Positions 27,201 to 34,911 of a DNA stretch of 64,000 nucleotides are shown in pieces (position 1 is the stretch's first letter; the number at the start of each line of letters is the position of its first letter). Under the pieces are notes generated by a model. That model was not told the origin of the DNA. It saw only the letters and a program-made list of their open reading frames with translations, and searched no databases. Origin of the DNA: Polymorphobacter multimanifer (lineage in GTDB: Bacteria; Pseudomonadota; Alphaproteobacteria; Sphingomonadales; Sphingomonadaceae); the NCBI RefSeq assembly GCF_014205635.1, contig NZ_JACIIV010000015.1:1-64000 (forward strand), in the 5' to 3' direction. The position numbers were made by a program, and so were the translations under genes.

Positions 27201-28254
27201 TCGGCGCAGCCTGCTGGCGGCGATTGTGCTGACGACATCCGCCTGCGCCCGCGCCAACGGCGAGACCGACGAGCAGCGCGAGACGTCACGAAAAAGCCTT
27301 TCATCGGCCAGCGACTGGCAAGCCTTCAGCGCGGTGTATCTTCGCCCCGACGGGCGGATCGTCGACAATGGCAATGGCGCGATCAGCCACAGCGAAGGGC
27401 AAGGCTATGGCATGCTGCTTGCCGAAGCAGCAGCCGACCGCGCCGCGTTCGACAGCATGTGGGGCTGGACGGAGAAGACGCTCGCCCGAAGCGATGTCGC
27501 GCTCTACTCGTGGCGATACTCGCCCGGCGAAGCAGTCCCGGTCTCCGATCCCAACAACGCCACCGATGGGGATATCCTCATCGCATGGGCACTGCTGCGC
27601 GCCCATGCGCGGTGGCGGCAGCCCGAACATATGGCCCGGGCGCGCGAAATCGCCACGACGATCCGCACAAAGCTCATCCATCGCCAGGCCGGTCGATCGC
27701 TGCTTCTACCGGCGCTGACCGGCTTCGTCCGGCCGGACAGGACAACGATCAATCCCTGCTATTATATCTGGCCAGCGATCGATCTTTTCCGTCGCATCGA
27801 CCCCTCGGATGCCTGGGAAGCGCTCGCCCGCGATGGCGAGCGCCTTGCGCGCGACGCCCGTTTTGGCCCGTCGCGGCTTCCGTGCGACTGGGTCGACGTC
27901 ACCGCGACCGGCGTCGTGCTTCCCGCAGCCGACAAGCCGCCGCGGTTCGGCTTCGATGCCATCAGGATCCCGCTGTACCAGCTTGCCGGCAACCGCCGTT
28001 CGCTCGCCACCGAAGTCGTCAGCTACTGGCGCCAGCTGATCGAACGCAAGACGATGATCCCGGCCTGGATCGATGTCGTCAGCGGCGAGCGCGCGCCATA
28101 CGCCTTGTCCCCGGGCGGCACCGCCATGGTCGGGCATTTGTTGCACGCCAGCGACATGGTTCCTGCCAGTCTCCCCGTTCTGGGAAGCGATTATTACTCG
28201 GATGTACTGACCTTGCTTTCGCGTTTATTGCTGCCTGGCAAGACCGGCCGTTAG
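27190..28254 (+). CDS. bcsZ: BcsZ, periplasmic endo-1,4-beta-glucanase (GH8)
   Basis: A 354-residue glycoside hydrolase family 8 enzyme that trims glucan during cellulose export. Catalytic residues are E69 in SEGQGYGML and D126 in NNATDGDILIAW; NPCYYIWPA and FGFDAIRIPLY complete the GH8 core. The N-terminus RRSLLAAIVLTTSACARA is a signal peptide or possible lipoprotein signal. The ATG at 27190 lies within the last codons of bcsD (11-nt overlap); the longer open frame above it is a shadow of bcsD. Confidence 0.9.
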   Translation: MEFDRRSLLAAIVLTTSACARANGETDEQRETSRKSLSSASDWQAFSAVYLRPDGRIVDNGNGAISHSEGQGYGMLLAEAAADRAAFDSMWGWTEKTLARSDVALYSWRYSPGEAVPVSDPNNATDGDILIAWALLRAHARWRQPEHMARAREIATTIRTKLIHRQAGRSLLLPALTGFVRPDRTTINPCYYIWPAIDLFRRIDPSDAWEALARDGERLARDARFGPSRLPCDWVDVTATGVVLPAADKPPRFGFDAIRIPLYQLAGNRRSLATEVVSYWRQLIERKTMIPAWIDVVSGERAPYALSPGGTAMVGHLLHASDMVPASLPVLGSDYYSDVLTLLSRLLLPGKTGR

Positions 28255-28436
28255 CGATCCGGGACGGACTCGCAATCCCCGCGCAAGTGAAATACAATTG
28301 TTAAATAGCGTCGATTCGCATCAGTTGGCCTTCATGGCAGCTGGTGTGACTATAGGCGTACCATAGCGAAAGCAGCTGCATAAAGGCGCTTTGGCTTACT
28401 CTGATCTCCCTCGATGACGGGGAAAAGGAGAGGTGC

Positions 28437-29105
28437 ATGGGGGGTGCCGACGCTGCTGGTCGATCGACCGAACAACTTGTCGAGTTGTTGGCCGTCCATC
28501 TTGACGATGTATCTGTTGCACCCGTTGCCTTGCACGATTCCGCAAGCAGTGTTGATGTTGCGTTACGAATGCTGGGATGCGCCCCGGCGCACCATACGCA
28601 CCGCGGTACTGGCAGCCGCATGGCGCTCACCCTCAGCTACCTGGTCACGGTCCGGCTCGATGATCCGGTCGCCGAACATCGCGTTGCGGCAGCGATCGCG
28701 TTCGCGGTCATGTCGGCGCAGGGCTTCGAGCTCTCCGATCGCAGCGCTGCCGAGACGTGCGTGGCCATCGGACTGCCACCAGCGGCCGGCTGCGTCATCA
28801 TCGCATCGATAGAGCAGGAGCGCGTGATGCCGCGCGCGCCGCTGGTGCGCGAGCCGGCCAGGATCAAGATCTCGCCGGCCGACTGGCTGGACGGCATCGT
28901 GCTCGGCCCCGGCGATGTGCCGGTTGCCGGAGCCTATGTCCGGCTGGCCGATGCGGCGACGGTCACCGGGCCGGACGGGCGGTTTCGCTTCCGCGTCCCG
29001 GCGGAGACGACCGTCGAAGTGACCGCCAGGGCGCGCGACGTCGGCGCCAGTGTCCAGGCCAAGCCTGGCATCCCCGCCAGAATCTCTCTGCCGTTGGAGG
29101 CCTGA
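28437..29105 (+). CDS. Pvc16/DUF4255-like tail-cap protein with a carboxypeptidase-regulatory-like domain
   Basis: A 222-residue protein that opens the contractile-injection cluster. Its middle, LTLSYLVTVRLDDPVAEHRVAAAIAFAVM, fits the DUF4255/Pvc16 N-terminal pattern (tail terminator of Afp/PVC-type systems). The last 75 residues form a small beta-sandwich of the carboxypeptidase-regulatory type (VPVAGAYVRLADAATVTGPDGRFRF). The ATG at 28437 follows AAGGAGAGG. A later ATG at 28620 would remove part of the cap domain. The gene begins 182 bp after bcsZ, so it may have its own promoter, though none is clear. Confidence 0.65.
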   Translation: MGGADAAGRSTEQLVELLAVHLDDVSVAPVALHDSASSVDVALRMLGCAPAHHTHRGTGSRMALTLSYLVTVRLDDPVAEHRVAAAIAFAVMSAQGFELSDRSAAETCVAIGLPPAAGCVIIASIEQERVMPRAPLVREPARIKISPADWLDGIVLGPGDVPVAGAYVRLADAATVTGPDGRFRFRVPAETTVEVTARARDVGASVQAKPGIPARISLPLEA

Positions 29106-29108
29106 CCC

Positions 29109-30323
29109 ATGCGCTACTCCGCTCCAGGTGTTTACATCGAGGAAATCGACAGCGGTCCGCGGCCGATCTCCGCGGTCGGCACCGAAACAGCCGGCTTCAT
29201 CGGCACCGCACCGCGCGCCGATGCGGCGATCAACGAAGCCATTGCGATCAACAACTGGAGCGAGTTCCTGCGCCGCTATGCGGGCGATGGCCTGGCCAGT
29301 ACCGACCTAGCCAATGCAGTGCAGGGCTTCTTCCTGAACGGCGGCTCGCGCTGCTACATCGCCAATATTCCCGAGGGTGCGCCAATCGCCGGCAAGGGTC
29401 TCGACGCGCTCAACCTGGTCGACGAGATCGCCATGATCGCGGCACCCGGCCGCACCGACTTCTCGTCGCATGAAGCGCTGGTGAGCGCTGCCGCCTCGCT
29501 GAAAGACCGGGTCGCCATTCTCGACGGTCCGGCGCAGGTCGACGACATCGCCCGGCTCACCCAGGTTGGCTCGGTGGAAAGCGAGCCGGCAAGCGGTGGC
29601 GACGAGGGCGGCGAGGGCACCGGCGGCGGGCGCCGGTCGCGCGCCAAGGCTGGCGGCCTGCGCCCTCCGATGGACGACAAGGGCTATGGCGCCTTCTACT
29701 TCCCGTGGCTGCGGGCGCGCGACGCGCTCGACCCGGCGAAGATCGTGTCGGTGCCGCCGTCGGGCCATATGGCGGGGATCTTCGCGCGCACCGACGCCGA
29801 ACGTGGCGTGCACAAGGCGCCGGCCAACCTGCCGATCCGCGGTGCACTCGGCCTTACCCAGATGCTTTCGCAGGCGGAACAGGGGCTGCTCAACGATGCC
29901 GGCGTCAATTGCATCCGCTTCTTCACACGAGAAGGCATCCGCATCTGGGGGGCCCGCACCATCGCACCCGCCGAAAGCAACTGGCGCTATCTCAACGTCC
30001 GCCGGCTGTTCGCGATGATCGAGGAATCGATCGCGATCAGCACGCGCTGGGTGGTGTTCGAGCCCAATGATCGGCCGCTGTGGAAGGCGATCGAGCGCGA
30101 TGTCGGCGCCTTTCTCACCCTGCTCTGGCGGCAGGGTGCGCTCGCCGGGGCCAAGCCCGAGCAGGCGTTCTTCGTCAGATGCAACGAGGAGACCAATCCG
30201 CCCGAGGTGATCGATGCTGGGCAGGTGGTGGTTCTGGTCGGCATCGCGCCGGTGAAACCTGCTGAGTTCGTCATCTTCCGCATCGGCCAGTCGCCGACAG
30301 GCACCATGGTCGAAGGCAATTGA
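29109..30323 (+). CDS. Contractile tail sheath protein
   Basis: A 404-residue sheath subunit. The N-terminal YSAPGVYIEEIDSGPRPISAVGTETAGFIG and C-terminal NVRRLFAMIEESIAISTRWVVFEPND, then LWRQGALAGAKPEQAFFVRC, are typical of phage/Afp/PVC sheaths. A Gly/Glu/Ser-rich loop at about 154-185 precedes GYGAFYFPWLRARD. It forms the contractile outer tube. Only one sheath gene is present, whereas Afp and PVC carry three. Three bp separate it from the cap gene. Confidence 0.93.
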   Translation: MRYSAPGVYIEEIDSGPRPISAVGTETAGFIGTAPRADAAINEAIAINNWSEFLRRYAGDGLASTDLANAVQGFFLNGGSRCYIANIPEGAPIAGKGLDALNLVDEIAMIAAPGRTDFSSHEALVSAAASLKDRVAILDGPAQVDDIARLTQVGSVESEPASGGDEGGEGTGGGRRSRAKAGGLRPPMDDKGYGAFYFPWLRARDALDPAKIVSVPPSGHMAGIFARTDAERGVHKAPANLPIRGALGLTQMLSQAEQGLLNDAGVNCIRFFTREGIRIWGARTIAPAESNWRYLNVRRLFAMIEESIAISTRWVVFEPNDRPLWKAIERDVGAFLTLLWRQGALAGAKPEQAFFVRCNEETNPPEVIDAGQVVVLVGIAPVKPAEFVIFRIGQSPTGTMVEGN

Positions 30324-30343
30324 TCCGCTAGAGGAGACCGGAC

Positions 30344-30823
30344 ATGGCAAGCGCTCCCCCGCAAGGGAAATCGGGCGGCGCGGCGGCGCAGGCGCCGCTC
30401 GCGCAGAGCGAAATGTATCGCAACTACAACTTCGTGCTGCGCCTCGATGCCACCGAGGTGCGGTTTACCGAATGCCTCGGCCTCGGTGTGCGGATCGAAC
30501 CGATCCGATACCGGGAATCGGGTGCCGGTTCGATCGTGCGCGCCCTTCCCGGCCCGGTCGACTATGCCGAGGCGGTGCTCCGCTACGGACTGACCGCCAC
30601 GCCCGATCTGTGGACCTGGCTGCAGGAAACCGTCGACGGCACCGTCCGCCGCCGCAACGTGACGATCAGCCAGCTCGACAATGACGGGACGACGGCGCGG
30701 ATCAACTGGAACCTTTATGGTGCCTGGCCCTGCCAGTGGAGCGGCGTGCCGTTCGATGCGCTCGGGCGTGAAGTGGCGATCGAGGAGCTGCACCTGGCCT
30801 TTGACCGGCTCGATCGTTCGTGA
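30344..30823 (+). CDS. Contractile system inner tube protein (T4 gp19-like)
   Basis: A 159-residue tube subunit with YRNYNFVLRLDATEVRFTECLGLGVRIEPIRYRESG, LPGPVDYAEAVLRYGLT and the conserved end LHLAFDRL, as in Afp1/5-type proteins. The N-terminal 20 residues are Ala/Gly/Pro-rich and flexible. It builds the tube through which cargo passes. A single tube gene is present. The stop overlaps the next gene as GTGA. Confidence 0.9.
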   Translation: MASAPPQGKSGGAAAQAPLAQSEMYRNYNFVLRLDATEVRFTECLGLGVRIEPIRYRESGAGSIVRALPGPVDYAEAVLRYGLTATPDLWTWLQETVDGTVRRRNVTISQLDNDGTTARINWNLYGAWPCQWSGVPFDALGREVAIEELHLAFDRLDRS

Positions 30824-31797
30824 CGGCAGCGGCGCAAGTGCTCGCGCACCTCGTGCGGCTGCTGGCAGGCTGGCTGGCAAGCGTGGCGGCGCGGCTGGAG
30901 CCTGCGCATGCCCCGGTCGTCAGCCACGCCGATCTCGCCGCTGCCTTCCCCGGCGCGCCGGCGCATTGGCTCGATGCCGTTGTGACCGGCCTCGACCGGT
31001 CGCACGATGCAAACGCCAGCGCACCCGGAACAGCGCCGCGCATCGAAGCGCACGTTGCCCCCCGCCAGACGGCCAAGGCGCGGCGAAGCGCAGCTCGCGC
31101 CGGGCCGCGCCGCGGCAGTGAACCGCGGGTGCGCGGCACTTCGCCAGCACAGGCTGTTGCACGCGCCGTTACGGCAGCGACTTCACCACAGGCATCGGGG
31201 CACCGCGTACGCCGCAGCATGGCGATGCTCTTCGGCGCCGAAAACGCCGACGTGCCAGGCTCGAAACCGGCATCGGCAACGCTGCCCCAGCGCACCGCAG
31301 CGCGATCACGACCGAACATGCCTTTCGCCGCGCGGCCGCAGTCAACGCATCCTGTGGACAATGGGGCCTCCCCGGTGTCCGGCCGCCGTCCAGTCGATGC
31401 GCCCGCCAAAGCTGTTTTGCCTGCCTCGTCGCCACACCTGAATCGCGCTGCGGATGGTCGCTATCCAGCCTCGTTGCCGCGCATCGAGGCCGATACGAAC
31501 GGGCGCTATCCTGCCTCGCAGAAGGCGATGTATCGCGCCCCAGTCTTTGCCGCTGCTTCCCCGCCGGGCACCGAGCCGCACGCGTTCACCGGTCAAGTCG
31601 GCCACATCCGTCCGAACCCTCTGTTTCCCGGGCGGGTGCTCAGGCGCGGCGCGCGCGATTCTCCGTCTGGCGCTCCACCTGCCGATCGATGGCCCGCGCT
31701 GCCACCGGTGGAGGATACACTGGCGGAGATCGACCCGCCGGCGCTCGACCTGGCGCGTTACCGCCGCGAACAGGAGCTGGGCGGATGGAGCGGGTGA
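30820..31797 (+). CDS. Unknown disordered protein within the injection cluster
   Basis: A 325-residue protein. The first 55 residues are helical and hydrophobic-patterned (VLAHLVRLLAGWLASVAARL). Residues 60-290 are low-complexity, rich in Ala, Pro, Arg and Ser, with a duplicated GRYPAS motif about 20 residues apart. A short acidic end follows (DRWPALPPVEDTLAEIDPPALDLARYRREQEL). It resembles no family I can name. Position between the tube and the LysM adaptor suggests a structural, ruler-like or cargo-related role. The GTG start overlaps the tube stop. Confidence 0.6.
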   Translation: MTAAAQVLAHLVRLLAGWLASVAARLEPAHAPVVSHADLAAAFPGAPAHWLDAVVTGLDRSHDANASAPGTAPRIEAHVAPRQTAKARRSAARAGPRRGSEPRVRGTSPAQAVARAVTAATSPQASGHRVRRSMAMLFGAENADVPGSKPASATLPQRTAARSRPNMPFAARPQSTHPVDNGASPVSGRRPVDAPAKAVLPASSPHLNRAADGRYPASLPRIEADTNGRYPASQKAMYRAPVFAAASPPGTEPHAFTGQVGHIRPNPLFPGRVLRRGARDSPSGAPPADRWPALPPVEDTLAEIDPPALDLARYRREQELGGWSG

Positions 31798-32636
31798 CCT
31801 TTCTGATCGAGCGGACCGGCGAGCGCATCTCCTGCCTGCTCAATCCGGAAGCGCTGGAGGCGCGGCGCACCGCCGGAATCGCCCGCCGCCGCAGTGCCGG
31901 CGGTGCGCTGCTTGCTGCTCCCGCCGGCGACGACCCGTTGTTGCCGACCGGCGGCGGTGTCACCGAATATGATCTCCGGCTGCTGTTCGACATCGATGTC
32001 GCGAATGAAGGGCGTGCGCCTCCGGCTCGAACACCGGCACTGCCGCCCGGCGCTGCCGATGCCGAGCAAGGACCGCAGACGTCGCCGCCAGCATTGCAGC
32101 CCCCGCCGCCGGTGCTCGATGTTCGCAGCCTGACCCAGCCGCTCTGGGCACTTGCGGAAACCGGCATGCCCATCGACGGCGCGCTGGCACTGCAGCGCGT
32201 GCGGGTGATCTGGGGCCGGTCGTGGAACGTGCCTGGCGTGATCACCGCGGTTGCCGAGCGGCTGGAGCGTTTCACGACCGAGGGTGTGCCGCAGCGCTCG
32301 TGGCTCAGCCTCCGCCTGCGCCGGGTGCCCGATGACGGCGCCGCGAGCGCACCACCGCCCTCCCCGATCACGCCGCAGTTCGAGCATCGCGACGGCGCGG
32401 GCCCGGCTGCCGCACCGGAAGACGAGACGATTGTCGTGCCTGTCGATGAGGACGGCTTCATCCTCGAACGCCTCGACCAGATCGCCGCCGATCACTATGG
32501 CGATCCCGCACTTGCGCGCCTGCTTGGTGCATATAATGGGCTCGAAGATCTCCTGCGGCTCGCCGAAGGCCAGGCGCTGCGGCTCCCGTCACGCCGTACC
32601 CTGCTGGCCCTCGCAGGCGCAGAAGCCCGCGCATGA
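31785..32636 (+). CDS. LysM-type tube adaptor (Afp7/CIS tube protein)
   Basis: A 283-residue baseplate-tube adaptor. The N-terminus MERVTFLIERTGERISCLLNPEAL is the CIS tube-protein pattern, the middle includes ALQRVRVIWGRSWNVPGVITAVAERLERFTTEG, and the C-terminal 50 residues (ILERLDQIAADHYGDPALARLLGAYNG) form a LysM-like motif. In Afp/PVC it joins tube to spike. An internal Pro-rich insert lies at about 80-115. AGGAG precedes the ATG at 31785, which lies inside the end of the previous gene. Confidence 0.82.
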   Translation: MERVTFLIERTGERISCLLNPEALEARRTAGIARRRSAGGALLAAPAGDDPLLPTGGGVTEYDLRLLFDIDVANEGRAPPARTPALPPGAADAEQGPQTSPPALQPPPPVLDVRSLTQPLWALAETGMPIDGALALQRVRVIWGRSWNVPGVITAVAERLERFTTEGVPQRSWLSLRLRRVPDDGAASAPPPSPITPQFEHRDGAGPAAAPEDETIVVPVDEDGFILERLDQIAADHYGDPALARLLGAYNGLEDLLRLAEGQALRLPSRRTLLALAGAEARA

Positions 32637-34129
32637 GCGCTCCCGTTCTCCTGGTCGATGGCAATCCGGCCTCGCCGCTCCTCGCCGCCGCGATCATTTC
32701 GATCCGCGTCGAACAGGTGCTGGGCGTGCCGGCGCAACTGCTGTTGCTCTTCGCGGACCTGCCGGCCGAAGGCGGTACCGATCTTCGGCTCGGCACCGCG
32801 ATCACGGTCAAGGCGCGCGACGGGGTCACGCTCATCGAAGCGGAGATCACCGCCATCGCGCACCAGGCAACATCGGGCGGCGGCCCGACCTTGATGGTGC
32901 GCGGATACGACCGGCTGCACCGGCTGCGCAAGAAGCAGGCGGTGCGCGCGCTGCCGGCGACATCGCTGGTCGAGCTCGTTCGCGAAGCCGCCGACGCGGT
33001 CGGAGCAACTCCGGTCACGCCGCCCGGTTTGCCCGGCCCACGCTTTCGGCTGCAGCATGAGGGGAGCGATTTCGACCATCTGCGCGATGCTGCCGCCGAA
33101 TGTGGCTGCTATCTGCGCCTCGGTGACGGCCGGCTCGAAGCGTTCACCCTCGCGGGTGACGGCGCGGACGCCGCGACTCTGCGCCTTGGCGCGAACCTTT
33201 ACGAGGCGCGGATCGAAGCGAGCGCCGAGGCGCTTCGCCGATCGGTCGCCGTGGTCGGCTGGGGGCTCGATGGAGATGCGATCACCGCCCGCGCGACCGT
33301 CGCCGCGCAGGATCAGGTCGATATCGAGGATGGCGGCGCCTTGCAGGGCTTCGAAGGCCTTGGCGACCGCCTGTTGCCCAATCGCCGCGCCGACACCCCC
33401 GAAGAGGCCATGGCGCTCGCACAGGCCGATCTCGATGTGGCGGCGGCGCGCGCCAGGACATTCACCGGCCTTGCCGAGGGCGATCCGGCACTCCGGCCCG
33501 GCCGCCGCGTCAGCGTGGTCGGCGTTGGCCCCCGCGCCGACGGCATGTTCGTCCTCACTCGCGCCGTGCACCAGTTCTCGGCCGAACGCGGCCATGTCGT
33601 CGAGCTCGACACCACGCCGCCCGCCCGCCCGGCGCGGGCGATGCAGTCGACCTCTACCGTCGGGATCGTCACAAACTGCGACGATCCCGAGCAGCTCGGA
33701 CGGGTAAAGGCGCTTTTGCCGGCGTTCTTCGACAATGTGGAGACCGACTGGATGCAGGTGCTGGCCCTGGGTGCCGGTGCCGGCAAGGGTGCGGCGATCT
33801 TTCCCGAAATCGATGACCGGGTGCTCGTCCTCTTTACCGATGGCGATCCGGCCCGCGGCGTGGTGCTGGGTGGACTATGGGGCCGCCAGGCGCTGCCATC
33901 GCCAGCCGATGCCGCGTCCCCGCGCGCCTATGTGCTGCGCACGCCCGGCGGCCAGCAACTGACGCTCGACTCGCACCGTCCCGCCATCCGGCTGGAGACC
34001 GCGGCAGGCGATCTGCTGGACATCTCGCCCGATGGCGCGCGGCTGCATGTCACCCGCGACCTGACCATCGAGGCGCCGGGCCGGCGGTTGCGCATCCGCG
34101 CCGACCGCGTGGACTTCGAGCAAGGCTGA
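32633..34129 (+). CDS. Baseplate spike protein (VgrG/Afp8-like)
   Basis: A 498-residue spike hub. The first 340 residues resemble the gp27-like hub (SIRVEQVLGVPAQLLLLFADLP, FRLQHEGSDFDHLRDAAAECGCYLRL). A gp5-type OB domain follows ([43 protein letters not shown]). The end is a short beta-helix-like stretch (RLETAAGDLLDISPDGARLHV). It is expected to form the trimeric needle beneath the tube. It overlaps both neighbours (ATGA and TGATG). Confidence 0.88.
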   Translation: MSAPVLLVDGNPASPLLAAAIISIRVEQVLGVPAQLLLLFADLPAEGGTDLRLGTAITVKARDGVTLIEAEITAIAHQATSGGGPTLMVRGYDRLHRLRKKQAVRALPATSLVELVREAADAVGATPVTPPGLPGPRFRLQHEGSDFDHLRDAAAECGCYLRLGDGRLEAFTLAGDGADAATLRLGANLYEARIEASAEALRRSVAVVGWGLDGDAITARATVAAQDQVDIEDGGALQGFEGLGDRLLPNRRADTPEEAMALAQADLDVAAARARTFTGLAEGDPALRPGRRVSVVGVGPRADGMFVLTRAVHQFSAERGHVVELDTTPPARPARAMQSTSTVGIVTNCDDPEQLGRVKALLPAFFDNVETDWMQVLALGAGAGKGAAIFPEIDDRVLVLFTDGDPARGVVLGGLWGRQALPSPADAASPRAYVLRTPGGQQLTLDSHRPAIRLETAAGDLLDISPDGARLHVTRDLTIEAPGRRLRIRADRVDFEQG

Positions 34130-34473
34130 TGAAGTGGCTGACCGAAGACGCGCTGCTCGTGTGCGACCATCGGGGCAAGGTCGACAACCGCCCCTCGCAG
34201 GCTTTCGTGCGGATCGAAGGCCGGCGCGTGCTGGTCGCGACCGACCCGGAAGGCCGGGGCATTTCGGGCTGCCCCAATGCCAACCCTCTCGCCGGCATCC
34301 GGCCGTGCCTGACAACGATGAAGGTCGATGAGGGCTATTCGACGCTGGTGCGCATCGCTGGCCGGCCGGTCGCGCTCGACGCGCTGAAAGGCAGGACCGA
34401 CGGCACACCGCCGGCGACGGTCGACTACATCGTGCAGCGGCCAGGGCAGTCGCTGGTCAAGGCGCGGAGCTGA
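34129..34473 (+). CDS. PAAR-like spike-tip protein
   Basis: A 114-residue protein with regularly placed Cys and His (LLVCDHRGKV, ISGCPNANP, GIRPCLTTM) and the phrase RPSQAFVRIEGRRVLVATDPEGR, as in small tip proteins of eCIS clusters. The cysteines suggest a metal-sharpened tip like PAAR/Afp10. The ATG at 34129 overlaps the spike gene stop (TGATG), which also supports partnership with the spike. Confidence 0.7.
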   Translation: MKWLTEDALLVCDHRGKVDNRPSQAFVRIEGRRVLVATDPEGRGISGCPNANPLAGIRPCLTTMKVDEGYSTLVRIAGRPVALDALKGRTDGTPPATVDYIVQRPGQSLVKARS

Positions 34474-34476
34474 GCT

Positions 34477-34911
34477 TTGGTAGCTGTCCGGGCCATCCGC
34501 TTCGAGGGCGCCGGCAACCAGCAGATCCGTCCTGATGCGGGTGCGGGACCGCTGCTCACGCCCGGCCGCCGCCTTGCCTTTGTCGCCGGGCCGGAGGCGA
34601 TCCGCCAATCGATCCTGTTGCTGCTGACGACGGCACCGGGCGAGCGGGTGATGCGGCCCGACTATGGCTGCCCCCTCCACAGGCTGCTGTTTTCCCCCAA
34701 TGATGCGACCACCGCTGGTCTCGCCATCCATTATGTGCGTCAGGCGATCGCCCGCTTCGAGCCGCGGGTGGAGATCGTCCGGCTGGATGCCGAGGCCGAT
34801 CCGCTCGACGTCGGCGGGCTGCTGGTGACGCTCGACTATCGCATCCGCGCAACCGGCGAGACAGCACGCCTCGACCTTGCGATCGCGCTCGACGGAGGAG
34901 GCGGCGCATGA
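34477..34911 (+). CDS. GPW/gp25 baseplate wedge protein
   Basis: A 144-residue gp25-like wedge subunit: GPEAIRQSILLLLTTAPGERVMRPDYGCPLHRLLFSPNDATT matches the conserved gp25/Afp9 core, where the Glu-Arg region nucleates sheath assembly. The TTG at 34477 follows GGAG at 7 nt. Its stop overlaps the start of the J-type gene (ATGA). Confidence 0.92.
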   Translation: MVAVRAIRFEGAGNQQIRPDAGAGPLLTPGRRLAFVAGPEAIRQSILLLLTTAPGERVMRPDYGCPLHRLLFSPNDATTAGLAIHYVRQAIARFEPRVEIVRLDAEADPLDVGGLLVTLDYRIRATGETARLDLAIALDGGGGA

